Below are positions 50,797 to 58,901 of a DNA stretch of 64,000 nt, piece by piece; positions within the stretch are counted from its first letter, which is position 1; each line of letters starts with the position of its first letter. The stretch is from Sphingobium baderi. Lineage in GTDB: Bacteria > Pseudomonadota > Alphaproteobacteria > Sphingomonadales > Sphingomonadaceae. Under the pieces are notes generated by a model, which was not told the DNA's origin, did not search any database, and saw only the letters and a list, made by a program, of their open reading frames with translations. The position numbers and the translations under genes are program-made. The stretch lies in contig NZ_CP013264.1 in the NCBI RefSeq assembly GCF_001456115.1, positions 1,630,501-1,694,500 of the forward strand, in the 5' to 3' direction.

Positions 50797-52187
50797 TCGT
50801 AAGCCTCGCGATATTTCTTCACGACCCGCAGGGCCACGATGTTGAGCAGCAGGGTGACGATGAACAGCACCAGCCCCAGCGCGAAGGCCGCCAGCGTCTT
50901 GGCGCTGTCGAACTCCTGATCGCCGGTCAGAAGCTGGACGATCTGCGTCGTCACTGTCGTCACGCTGGAAAAGGGATTGAGCGTCAGGTTCGCGGCAAGG
51001 CCCGCCGCCATCACCACGATCATCGTTTCGCCGATGGCGCGGCTGACGGCCAGCAGCACGCCGCCGACCACGCCGGGGAGCGCCGCGGGGATCAACACCT
51101 TGCGGATCGTCTCGCTGGTCGTCGCGCCCATGGCGAGGCTGCCGTCGCGCATCGACTGCGGCACGGCGGCGATGCTGTCGTCTGCCATGGACGACACGAA
51201 GGGGATGATCATCACCCCCATCACCAGTCCCGCCGCCAGCGCGCTTTCCGAACTCGCGCCATGAATGCCGACGCTCACCGCGAAATCGCGGAGCGCAGGC
51301 GCGATGGTGAGCGCCGCGAAATAGCCGTAAACCACAGTCGGGACGCCGGCCAGCACCTCAAGGATGGGCTTCATCCACTTGCGGACCTGCGGCCGCGCAT
51401 ATTGGGTCAGGTAGATGGCGCTCATCAGGCCCAGCGGGATGGCGACCACCATGGCGATGATCGCGCCGATGAAGATCGTGCCCCAGAATAGCGGCACCGC
51501 GCCAAAGGCGTCCTTATTGCCATAACCCATCGCCGCCGACTGCGGGCTCCATTTGGTCCCGAACAGGAAGTCGACCGGGTTCACCATCGAAAAGAAGCGG
51601 ATCGATTCCCACAGCAGCGACACGACGATACCCAGCGTGGTCACGATCGCCAGCAGCGACGCGATCAGCAGCGACGCCATCACCAGCCGCTCGACCCGCG
51701 TGCGCGCCCGGAAATCGGGCCGGACGCGGGTGAAGGCATAGGCTCCGCCCGCAAAGGCGAGCACCAGCGCCAGCGCCGCGCCTGCTATGCCATATTCGTT
51801 CATGGCCGTGCGATAGGGTTCGACCAGCGCCCGCGCGGCGGGGTTGAAGGCGGCGGCCTGCGCGCCCGACGCGATGTTGCGCGCCTCGCCCAATATGGCG
51901 GATCGGGAGAAGGCATCGGCGGGCAGGCTCTGCGCCGCCGGGTCGCTCAGCACCGTCTGGGTGATCAGGCCGGGCGACACATTGGCCCATATGGCGAGGA
52001 AAATGGCGGCGGGGATCAGTGTCCACAGCGCCACATACCAGCCATGATAGCCCGGCAGGCTATGCACGGCATCACGCCGCCCCGACGTCCGCGCCACGGT
52101 TTGCAACCGCAGCGCGCGCGCGCGCGCGCTGACCCAGGCGATCGCGCCAAGGCCAGCCAGCAGCAGGAAGATTGCAGGTCCGGTCAT
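50793..52187 (-). CDS. pstC: Phosphate ABC transporter permease PstC
   Basis: A 464-residue permease that pairs with PstA. The permease motif VLAGVPTVVYGYFAALTIAP and AMGATTSETIRKVLIPAALP are seen in the C-terminal half, with an extended N-terminal region (residues 1-200) containing extra helices, longer than the E. coli protein (about 319). It lies between pstS, 10 bases upstream, and pstA, with which it overlaps. Confidence 0.96.
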   Translation of the reverse strand: MTGPAIFLLLAGLGAIAWVSARARALRLQTVARTSGRRDAVHSLPGYHGWYVALWTLIPAAIFLAIWANVSPGLITQTVLSDPAAQSLPADAFSRSAILGEARNIASGAQAAAFNPAARALVEPYRTAMNEYGIAGAALALVLAFAGGAYAFTRVRPDFRARTRVERLVMASLLIASLLAIVTTLGIVVSLLWESIRFFSMVNPVDFLFGTKWSPQSAAMGYGNKDAFGAVPLFWGTIFIGAIIAMVVAIPLGLMSAIYLTQYARPQVRKWMKPILEVLAGVPTVVYGYFAALTIAPALRDFAVSVGIHGASSESALAAGLVMGVMIIPFVSSMADDSIAAVPQSMRDGSLAMGATTSETIRKVLIPAALPGVVGGVLLAVSRAIGETMIVVMAAGLAANLTLNPFSSVTTVTTQIVQLLTGDQEFDSAKTLAAFALGLVLFIVTLLLNIVALRVVKKYREAYE

Positions 52188-52196
52188 CGCTGTCGC

Positions 52197-53252
52197 TTAT
52201 TTCAGGACCGAACCATCCAGCACGGTCAGCGATTTCACCGCTTCCGCGCTCGCCTTCCGCACATCGTCGGGCGCTGCGACCATGCCGCGCTTGGTCAGCG
52301 GGCCGTCCGGGGCCCAATTGGCGGCGAAGGCGTTCAGATAGGCCTGAAGCCCCGGAACCGCCTGCATATGCGCCTTCTTGACGTAGATGTAGAGCGGACG
52401 CGCGCCCGGATACTGGCCGGTCGACACCGTTTCATAGGTCGCCTCGACGCCGTTGATCGGCACGTCCTTCAGCGTATCCTTGTTTTCTTCCAGGAAGCTG
52501 AAGCCGAAGATGCCCAGCGCGTTGGGATTGGCGCCCAGCTTCTGCACGATCAGATTGTCGTTTTCGCCTGAGTCCACATATTTGCCGTCCTCGCGGATGC
52601 GGGTGCAGGTGGCCTTATATTCGTCCTCATTCTTTTCCTTGAGCGCCTTCATCGCCTCGTCGCTCTGGCAGCCCTTCTCCAGGATCAGCTCGGCCAGCGA
52701 ATCGCGCGTGCCGCTGGTCGACGGCGGGCCAAAGACGGAAATGGGAATGGCGGGCAGGCTGGGGTCCACATCCTTCCAGCTCTGCGCCTTGTTCGGGCCC
52801 TTGCCATAGGGGTTGGCGGCCAGCGCCTCATAGACGATCTTGGGGGTCAGCTTGAAACCCGGTCCCTTGCTCGATTCGGCGAAGGCGAGGCCATCGACGC
52901 CGATCTGGATCTCCACGATGTCCTTGACGCCATTTTGCTGGCACATCTCGAACTCGGCCTTCTTCATGCGGCGCGATGCGTCGGCGATGTCGGGATATTG
53001 CGCGCCTACGCCCGCGCAGAACAGCTTCATGCCGCCGCCCGTGCCGGTCGATTCGATGATCGGCGACTTCATGCCCGGATTGCCCTGCACGAACAGTTCG
53101 GCGACCGCCGTGGCGAAGGGATAGACGGTGGAGGAACCGACCGCGCGGATCTGGTCACGGGTTCCGCCCGCGCCGCCGCCGCTTTGATCGCCGCAGCCGG
53201 CAAGGGTGAGCGCGGCCACGGCCGTCGCGGCAAAGAGAGCGAAATGCTTCAC
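52197..53252 (-). CDS. pstS: Phosphate-binding lipoprotein PstS
   Basis: A 351-residue periplasmic phosphate receptor. The signal peptide ends in the lipobox LAGC, so it is lipid-anchored; RAVGSSTVYPFATAVAELFV and IESTGTGGGMKLFC contain the phosphate-binding Ser/Thr/Gly loops, with FGPPSTSGTRDSLAE as the third. The GTG at 53252 is chosen with GGAGG five bases upstream. The Pho box at 53339-53367 lies upstream and drives the operon. Confidence 0.96.
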   Translation of the reverse strand: MKHFALFAATAVAALTLAGCGDQSGGGAGGTRDQIRAVGSSTVYPFATAVAELFVQGNPGMKSPIIESTGTGGGMKLFCAGVGAQYPDIADASRRMKKAEFEMCQQNGVKDIVEIQIGVDGLAFAESSKGPGFKLTPKIVYEALAANPYGKGPNKAQSWKDVDPSLPAIPISVFGPPSTSGTRDSLAELILEKGCQSDEAMKALKEKNEDEYKATCTRIREDGKYVDSGENDNLIVQKLGANPNALGIFGFSFLEENKDTLKDVPINGVEATYETVSTGQYPGARPLYIYVKKAHMQAVPGLQAYLNAFAANWAPDGPLTKRGMVAAPDDVRKASAEAVKSLTVLDGSVLK

Positions 53253-53338
53253 GGAAACCTCCATCATTGCAAAGGCCGCGATTCGCTGGTCGCTGCCCCC
53301 CGATGGGTCTGCGCCTAGCTGCGGTTCATCGCGCCTTT

Positions 53339-53367
53339 GTGACACTCAGGTTTCAGTTTCATGACAA
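53339..53367 (-). promoter_or_regulatory. Pho box (PhoB binding site) of pstS
   Basis: On the minus strand three 7-base units are spaced by four bases: TTGTCAT, CTGAAAC, GTGTCAC. This 11-base periodicity is typical of the Pho box consensus (C/T)TGTCAT. It lies about 90 to 115 bases upstream of the pstS start and just after the phoR stop codon, so pst-pho genes are probably induced by phosphate starvation. Confidence 0.85.
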
Positions 53368-53391
53368 TAGGATAGGAACGCCGCAAAAACG

Positions 53392-54654
53392 CTATCCCTT
53401 CGCCATCTCATTCATGATTTCGCCGGCAGGCATCTTCGGCAGCAGCACGACTATGGTCGTCCCCTTGCCCACGATGCTGCTGATGTCCATCCGCCCCCGA
53501 TGGCGCTCCACGATATGCTTGACGATGGCCAGACCCAGCCCGGTGCCGCCCATGGCCCGGCTCCGGCCCGAATCCACGCGATAGAAACGCTCCGTCAGGC
53601 GCGGCAGGTGATCGGGCGCGATCCCTTCGCCCTCGTCCGCCACGGTCAGCCGCGTCATGCCGCTCGGGCCTTCCGTCAGGGTCACGCGGATCGGCGTGCC
53701 GGGGCGGCCATATTTGGCGGAATTGCCGATCAGATTATGCAGCAACTGGGAAAGCTGCGCGCGATCGCCCCGGACGGGCGGCAGACCGGCGTCGATACTG
53801 ATTTCCACCTCCGCCCCACGCTCGCCATGGCTGGTGCGGAACACGCCCGCGACTTCCGCCACCAGGCCGGAAAGATCGACCGCGCTGTCGGGCGCGCGGT
53901 ATTTGTCGGCTTCGATCCGCGACAGGGAGATAAGGTCGTCGATCAGACGCTGCATCCGCCGCGCTTCACCGTCCATGATCTTCAGGAAGCGTTGCCGCGT
54001 TTCGGTGTCCTTGCCCAGTTCCGGGTCGGCCAGCGTTTCGATGAAGCCCAATATCCCAGCCAGCGGAGTCCGCAGTTCATGGCTGGCATTGGCCACAAAA
54101 TCGACCCGCATCCGCTCCGCCGCATAAGCGCCGCTATGATCGACCAGATGGACTAGCCGCCACATTTCTTCCGCCGCGCCAAAGGGAGCGATCCGCATTT
54201 GCCAGCGCTGGTCCCGCGCGCCTAGCCCCACCAGTTCAACCATATCCGCTTCGGTCATCGCCGCCATGTTCGTCAACCTTTCGGCGGCTGCCGGATGGCG
54301 GATGGCGATGCGGGCATCCTCACCCTCGATATATGCGCCCAGCAACAGTCGCGCCGCGCGATTGGCGCGCAGAATGCGTCCTTTCTCGATCAGCAGAAGC
54401 GGGTCGGCTATGCCCTCCAAAAGATCGGCAAAGCCGGGCTGGTCGATCAGCCTGGGGGATAGTGGCGCATCCTCCACGCGTTCCTGGACAATGCCACGCT
54501 GGCCTCCTTGCGTCGAGATCAGAAGGACGAGCACACCCGCCAGCACCGGCAGCACGATGGCCAGCGGCGACGCGCCGAGCAAAAGTGCGCCTCCTGTGCC
54601 CAGCAACAGCATGGCGATGGAAGCCGTGATCTGCGATACGCTCAGTCGATTCAT
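53392..54654 (-). CDS. phoR: Phosphate regulon sensor kinase PhoR
   Basis: A 420-residue histidine kinase. Two N-terminal membrane helices (about residues 10-27 and 30-47), a PAS-like region (GIADPLLLIEKGRILRANRAA), H-box with His192 in FVANASHELRTPLAG, and ATP-binding boxes (LLHNLIGNSAKYG, VADEGEGIA, GGTGLGLAIVKHIVERH) are all present. It is upstream of pstS but without the Pho box; whether it shares a transcript with pst or has its own promoter near 54700 is unclear. Its partner PhoB is at the far end of the set. Confidence 0.96.
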   Translation of the reverse strand: MNRLSVSQITASIAMLLLGTGGALLLGASPLAIVLPVLAGVLVLLISTQGGQRGIVQERVEDAPLSPRLIDQPGFADLLEGIADPLLLIEKGRILRANRAARLLLGAYIEGEDARIAIRHPAAAERLTNMAAMTEADMVELVGLGARDQRWQMRIAPFGAAEEMWRLVHLVDHSGAYAAERMRVDFVANASHELRTPLAGILGFIETLADPELGKDTETRQRFLKIMDGEARRMQRLIDDLISLSRIEADKYRAPDSAVDLSGLVAEVAGVFRTSHGERGAEVEISIDAGLPPVRGDRAQLSQLLHNLIGNSAKYGRPGTPIRVTLTEGPSGMTRLTVADEGEGIAPDHLPRLTERFYRVDSGRSRAMGGTGLGLAIVKHIVERHRGRMDISSIVGKGTTIVVLLPKMPAGEIMNEMAKG

Positions 54655-54706
54655 GGTTACCGCGCTGGATTCTTCCGGCTTTTACTGCGATGGCTAGAGG
54701 TATAGC

Positions 54707-54721
54707 GCGTAAAATTTACGC
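54707..54721. promoter_or_regulatory. Palindrome between phoR and the Tat-protein gene
   Basis: GCGTAAAATTTACGC is a perfect palindrome about a central A. It lies between the divergent starts of phoR (54654) and the Tat protein (54753), in the place of a shared operator. No regulator is known. Confidence 0.45.
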
Positions 54722-54752
54722 TTTGGCAAGCGCGATAGCGGATCATGACGAA

Positions 54753-55193
54753 ATGAGCGAGCCCATGACCGGACAGGATGATCCTCAGCAACCCTCCGCG
54801 CAGGAAGGGCAAGAGACGGCGCACGAGCCGGTGTCGTCGCGTCGGCAATTGCTGATGGGTGGCGCGATCGCCGCGTCAGCCATCGTATCGATACGTCCCG
54901 CGCTCGCCAATACCGCTGCGTCCGTCCTCAACTGTACCATCCCCGTGCCCGATCAGGCGCGGGCGGGCAACTATATCGCGCCCAACGGACAGGTCGTGCC
55001 CGCCGGAACGCCCGGCGCCTTTCCCGCGGCGGGACGGAGCTATACCGGCGAACAGGTGAAGCAGGCTTTGCGGGGAAGGCCGCTGCCGGGGACCGGCTAT
55101 GAGCAGAATCAGGCCTATCTGAACTATATTCGTCGCCTTCAATCGGGCACCAGCGGCTTTACCTGCTACGCCTCACTTCAGATGCCGCGTTGA
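54753..55193 (+). CDS. Tat-exported small protein beside the HPr-rel-A genes
   Basis: A 146-residue protein. After an acidic, Gln/Pro-rich N-terminus of about 28 residues comes a twin-arginine signal, SSRRQLLMGGAIAASAIVSI, with Arg30-Arg31 and cleavage near ALAN (residues 50-53). The mature part of about 94 residues has two cysteines (Cys61 and Cys138), a Gly/Pro-rich segment (APNGQVVPAGTPGAFPAAG) and a Tyr- and Arg-containing C-terminal region ending in MPR. No family was recognised. It is 71 bases before the glycosyltransferase and in the same direction as the PqqD, kinase and nucleotidyltransferase genes, so it is a candidate substrate of that set. Start 54690 would place the operator-like palindrome inside the gene. 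Confidence 0.6.
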   Translation: MSEPMTGQDDPQQPSAQEGQETAHEPVSSRRQLLMGGAIAASAIVSIRPALANTAASVLNCTIPVPDQARAGNYIAPNGQVVPAGTPGAFPAAGRSYTGEQVKQALRGRPLPGTGYEQNQAYLNYIRRLQSGTSGFTCYASLQMPR

Positions 55194-55264
55194 TTTTCCA
55201 GGGAGCGCATATGGCTTTTTAGCGTTGATGCCGTTGCATTACGGCGCAGTGTTTAGAGGCCTCC

Positions 55265-56431
55265 ATGTTTCATACCCGTCCGCCGGTGGCGGAATCTTTT
55301 TCCATTGCGATCTATCTTTATGAGCCGAGCGACGGCGGGCTGGATCGGATTGCCATTCTGTTTGCCAGCCATCTTGCGCGGCGCGGCGTGCGGGCTGAAT
55401 TGTGGATGGCGCGAAGGGAAGGACCAGTGGCAGGGCTGATCGATCCGGCGGTCACGGTGCGTCGCGTGCCGTCGCCGCCTTTGCCCCGACGTCTGGCGAT
55501 GATCGCGCAATTTCCCGCCTTGGCGGCCATGATAAGACGGCATCGTCCCGCAATCCTCTGTTCTGCCGGAAATCAAAGCAATATGCTGGTTGCTCTGGCA
55601 GCGTTGGGTACTGGCACGCGCGCGGTCGGGCGTATTTCCAATCCTCTGATTTATGCTCATCAAAGGCGTCTGGCCGCTTATTTCCGACTCCGCCGTTTTC
55701 GCGCCATAGCTCGCGCCTGTGCGATGACCATAGTGATGGGAGAGCAGGATCGCCGCATGCTGATGGCGCCGGGACCGTTGGCGGCACATGACGTCCGCCT
55801 GTTGCCGCGTCCTAGCGTAACGCCAGCGATGGAGGCCGCGTTCGCGGCACGGCAACGCCGCCATCTGGACGATCCCTTCCGCTTGCTCATGGCCGGTCGT
55901 CTTACCGTGCAGAAGGATCACGCGCTGGCGCTGCGAGCGCTGGCTCGCTTGCCGCATATCGACTGGCGCTTGAAAATTGCGGGCGATGGCCCGTTGCGCG
56001 AAGAACTTGGCCAGCTATGCGAGGAACTGGGTATCAGCGACAGGGTCGATTTCCTTGGTTTCGTCATTGATCCCCAGCAACTCGCAGCCATGATGGGGCA
56101 GGTCGACCTGCTGCTTCAGCCTTCCCGATGGGAAGGATTGGCCGGCACCGTCATCGAAGCACTGGGTTGCGGCGCGGGCGTGGTGGCGACCGATAGCACG
56201 GCTAATATCCGGCCTGTGTTGCAGGCGGCAGGACAGCATGATCCGGTTCCGGTCGGGGATGAGGCAGCCTTCGCACGCGCCATTGAATGGGCGTTGGCCC
56301 ATCCCGCCTCTCCGGAACAACTGGCCGCTGCGACCAGTCCGTATCGGCTGTCTCATGCGCTGGATGAATATTTTCGTGCCTGTCAAAGCCTGAGTGTGCA
56401 GCATTATTCCAGGGCGACATCGCCAGTGTGA
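55265..56431 (+). CDS. GT4-type glycosyltransferase
   Basis: A 388-residue glycosyltransferase of the GT-B fold. The C-terminal domain shows RLLMAGRLTVQKDHALALRA, GDGPLREELGQLCEELGI, and the donor-sugar signature LLLQPSRWEGLAGTVIEALG, with Glu and a second Glu as in GT4 (EX7E). The N-terminal domain starts EPSDGGLDRIAILFASHLAR. It likely adds a sugar to an unknown acceptor. It stands in a cluster that also has the PqqD, HprK-like kinase and nucleotidyltransferase genes. Codon use looks less GC-biased than in the flanking pho genes. Confidence 0.85.
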   Translation: MFHTRPPVAESFSIAIYLYEPSDGGLDRIAILFASHLARRGVRAELWMARREGPVAGLIDPAVTVRRVPSPPLPRRLAMIAQFPALAAMIRRHRPAILCSAGNQSNMLVALAALGTGTRAVGRISNPLIYAHQRRLAAYFRLRRFRAIARACAMTIVMGEQDRRMLMAPGPLAAHDVRLLPRPSVTPAMEAAFAARQRRHLDDPFRLLMAGRLTVQKDHALALRALARLPHIDWRLKIAGDGPLREELGQLCEELGISDRVDFLGFVIDPQQLAAMMGQVDLLLQPSRWEGLAGTVIEALGCGAGVVATDSTANIRPVLQAAGQHDPVPVGDEAAFARAIEWALAHPASPEQLAAATSPYRLSHALDEYFRACQSLSVQHYSRATSPV

Positions 56432-56501
56432 TCGGGATGCGTTAGTCACCTGCTTACCCCTTTGCGTTATGGCGGAGGCGGCAATTAAACGGGGTAGGGC
56501 T

Positions 56502-56792
56502 GTGACAGTCGATCAATGCTATCATGAGGAGGCGCAGGGAAGCATTATTTCCCGAATCCTTGATGACATGGTGCTGCTCTATCACCGCCCCTCCGGCCAG
56601 ACGCATATGGTTATCAGTCCCGTGCCGGAAATCCTGGCCGCGCTGAAGGATAGCGCCCCGGCGTCGGCGCAAATCCTGTATGAACGGTTATCGCGCCTCT
56701 ACGACCTGGGACCGGCTGGCACCGCGCTGGCGGAGATAGAGGGACATCTGGTGAACATGACGGCGCTGGGGTTAATCCGCACAGCCGCATGA
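56502..56792 (+). CDS. PqqD-family peptide chaperone of the HPr-rel-A system
   Basis: A 96-residue PqqD-like protein, the RiPP recognition element (RRE) fold, which binds the leader of a precursor peptide. SRILDDMVLLYHRPSGQTHM and HLVNMTALGLI give the family's beta-hairpin plus helices. The stop overlaps the kinase start by four bases (ATGA). The GTG at 56502 follows a G-rich segment; the ATG at 56469 would add 11 residues. It resembles the PqqD-type proteins called 'HPr-rel-A system' in family databases. The precursor it would recognise is not known. Confidence 0.72.
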   Translation: MTVDQCYHEEAQGSIISRILDDMVLLYHRPSGQTHMVISPVPEILAALKDSAPASAQILYERLSRLYDLGPAGTALAEIEGHLVNMTALGLIRTAA

Positions 56793-57652
56793 AGCATCGT
56801 ATCACCCTTTCCATTGGCCCGGCGACCTTTCGCATCGGGTCGGCATGGCCAGACCCGATCCGGGAATTGAAGCGCCTCTATGCCGACTATCCCGCGCCTG
56901 CGGGCGATTTCGCCGATTTCACCGTCCGGCTCGAGCCGGCCGGGGCGTTGCGCCGCTGGCTGCGCCCATCCATCTTCATTACCGGTGATCACGGCCTGGC
57001 CGATGCCGCGCCCATGAGCCTGCCGCATGGCCTGCTCGCCGCAGAGATGGGGATGAACCTGCAAATGGCGCTAGGCTGGCGGCGGCACTTGCTCCTCCAT
57101 GCCTCCAGCGTGGAAAAGAACGGGCGCGTGTTGGTCATGACCGGCGAGTCCGGGTCAGGCAAATCCACGTTGGCGGCGCAACTGGGCGAGCGTGGCTGGC
57201 GGTTAATGGGGGATGAATTTGCGTTGCTCGATCTGGCGACGGGAGTCGTGCTGCCCTTTCCTCGCCTCGTCTCGCTCAAGAACCGGGCGATCGGCGTGAT
57301 GGCGGCTGAAGTGCCTGCGGAGCGGATGGGGCCGCTGATGGCCGGCACGGCCAAGGGCGACATTCGCCATATGGTGCCCCGTGCCGAGGCCGTGGCGCGC
57401 ATGGATGAAGGCGCTTCCCCTGCACTGCTGTTGTTTCCCCGATTCGGCCATGCGCCGGATATCCGTTCCGTTGGACATGGAGAGACGTTCATGCGGTTGA
57501 CACAGGCGTCGACCAATTATGTGGCGCTGGGCGAGCCGGGTTTTGCGGCGCTGACCCGCTTTGTGAAAACCGTGCCGGCCAAGGCTATCGATTTCCCATC
57601 GGGCAACGAGGCCATCGCCATGGTCGAACGACTGTGGGAACAACGCGCGTGA
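56789..57652 (+). CDS. HprK-related kinase A
   Basis: A 287-residue kinase of the HprK family, not a normal HPr kinase. The P-loop GESGSGKST is at residues 119-127, followed by MGDEFALLDL (140-149), which resembles the HprK active-site segment. The N-terminal 100 residues differ from the HPr-binding part of HprK. HprK-like kinases of lasso peptide clusters phosphorylate a peptide serine; this one may do likewise. It overlaps the PqqD gene at ATGA and the nucleotidyltransferase gene at GTGA, so the three are translationally coupled. Confidence 0.8.
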   Translation: MKHRITLSIGPATFRIGSAWPDPIRELKRLYADYPAPAGDFADFTVRLEPAGALRRWLRPSIFITGDHGLADAAPMSLPHGLLAAEMGMNLQMALGWRRHLLLHASSVEKNGRVLVMTGESGSGKSTLAAQLGERGWRLMGDEFALLDLATGVVLPFPRLVSLKNRAIGVMAAEVPAERMGPLMAGTAKGDIRHMVPRAEAVARMDEGASPALLLFPRFGHAPDIRSVGHGETFMRLTQASTNYVALGEPGFAALTRFVKTVPAKAIDFPSGNEAIAMVERLWEQRA

Positions 57653-58641
57653 ATGCGTTGCCGCTTGTCTGCGCTTTGCGGGAGCCCGGCACCGTCGCGG
57701 CGTTCGGGGCGGAGCAATGGAATATGCTGATCGCCATGGCGCGGGCGGAGCGGTTGATTGGTACACTCGCCGTGCGGATCGGCGACATGCCAGTGCCGGA
57801 AGCAGTGCGCTTCGTGCTGGCCGACGCACGGTTGGATGCCGAGTGGGAGGCACGGCAGGCGCTATGGGAGGCGGATCGTGCGGCGGTCGCGCTGAAGCCG
57901 CTGGGGTTGCGGGTCGTGTTGCTCAAGGGCACCGCTTATGCGGCTGCGAGGTTGAAGGCTGGGGAGGGGCGGTTCATTGGCGATCTCGATATCCTCGTGC
58001 CGCGCAATGCGATGGCGGAGGTGGAGAAATATTTGATGGCGGCGGGATGGGAGTGGGTGAAGCCCGATCCATATGACGACGCCTATTACCGTCAGTGGAT
58101 GCATGAACTGCCGCCGATGATCCATCAGGAGCGGGACCGGATGATCGACGTGCATCACACCATCCTGCCGCTGACGGCAAGGCAAACGCCGGATGCGGGG
58201 GCGATGATCGCGGACGCCATTTCCGTAACCGGCGGATTATATGTCCTGTCGCCGGAAGACCGGATCTGCCACGCGGTCGCGCATCTGCTGGCGGATGGCG
58301 ATCTGGCGGGCGGTCTGCGGAACTTGTGGGACATATATTGCCTGCTGGGGGAGGTGGACGCCGGAGCGCTGGAAACGCGCGCCGGGCGGCATGGCCTGTC
58401 GCGCCATGTGCGGCAGGCGCGGCGGCTGGCCGATGCGCTTTATGGAGAAGGGCGGAGGCGGCTCACGCCGTGGGATCGGATCGTCATCGCCCGTCTGCTG
58501 GCCCGCGACGGCTGGGGCAGGGAAACGCGCAAAGGGCTGCGCTTTGCCTTCTATCTCCGCTCGCACTGGCTGCGGATGCCCCCGATGATGCTGGCGCGGC
58601 ATTTGTTCACCAAATGGCGCAAGGGGCATCGGCCGGTTTAG
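57649..58641 (+). CDS. Minimal nucleotidyltransferase (NTP_transf_5 type)
   Basis: A 330-residue protein of the 'uncharacterised nucleotidyltransferase' family. The conserved pattern is LLKGTAYAA (Lys93-Gly94), the metal-binding GDLDILV with Asp112 and Asp114, and MIDVHHTIL with Asp167 and His169. C-terminal about 150 residues are helical. In lasso peptide clusters such proteins co-occur with HprK-like kinases. The GTG at 57649 overlaps the kinase stop. It likely transfers a nucleotide to a phosphorylated or other acceptor, by inference. Confidence 0.75.
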   Translation: MNALPLVCALREPGTVAAFGAEQWNMLIAMARAERLIGTLAVRIGDMPVPEAVRFVLADARLDAEWEARQALWEADRAAVALKPLGLRVVLLKGTAYAAARLKAGEGRFIGDLDILVPRNAMAEVEKYLMAAGWEWVKPDPYDDAYYRQWMHELPPMIHQERDRMIDVHHTILPLTARQTPDAGAMIADAISVTGGLYVLSPEDRICHAVAHLLADGDLAGGLRNLWDIYCLLGEVDAGALETRAGRHGLSRHVRQARRLADALYGEGRRRLTPWDRIVIARLLARDGWGRETRKGLRFAFYLRSHWLRMPPMMLARHLFTKWRKGHRPV

Positions 58642-58901
58642 ATGACGATGGCAGGTTGGGTGGTTTTCAGACAGGCAGCTTGCGGGAAAGTGTGGCCTGA
58701 TGGAAGTCATTCCACGGCGCCGGAAAACCCCTCGACTCGCATTGTCGGACAGTTTCTCAATCCGACAGTGATTCTCGGACAACCCAATGCACGACACGGC
58801 CGCACAACACCGACAAGCAGGTGTTTTCCGTCAGTGTCGGCTTTAGAGTGCGGTGCAAGGCTTGATAAATGACCGGCAATTGGTCGTTTCCCGTCCTGCC
58901 A
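58642..58901. other. Intergenic region with four TGTCGG hexamers
   Basis: No convincing gene. TGTCGG occurs at 58743 and 58835, and its complement CCGACA at 58762 and 58810, forming two inverted pairs (58743-58767 and 58810-58840). This may be a regulatory or repeated structural element at the end of the HPr-rel-A cluster. A possible 76-residue frame here has no support. Confidence 0.4.

Noticed and set aside
55198..55352. Possible short peptide frame (MPLHYGAVF...) between the Tat gene and the glycosyltransferase, considered as a RiPP precursor
   Set aside because: It runs into the glycosyltransferase gene in another frame, has no ribosome-binding site and no leader/core pattern; not listed.
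58642..58872. 76-residue plus-strand frame after the nucleotidyltransferase gene
   Set aside because: No ribosome-binding site, no family resemblance, and it covers the region with hexamer repeats and palindromes.
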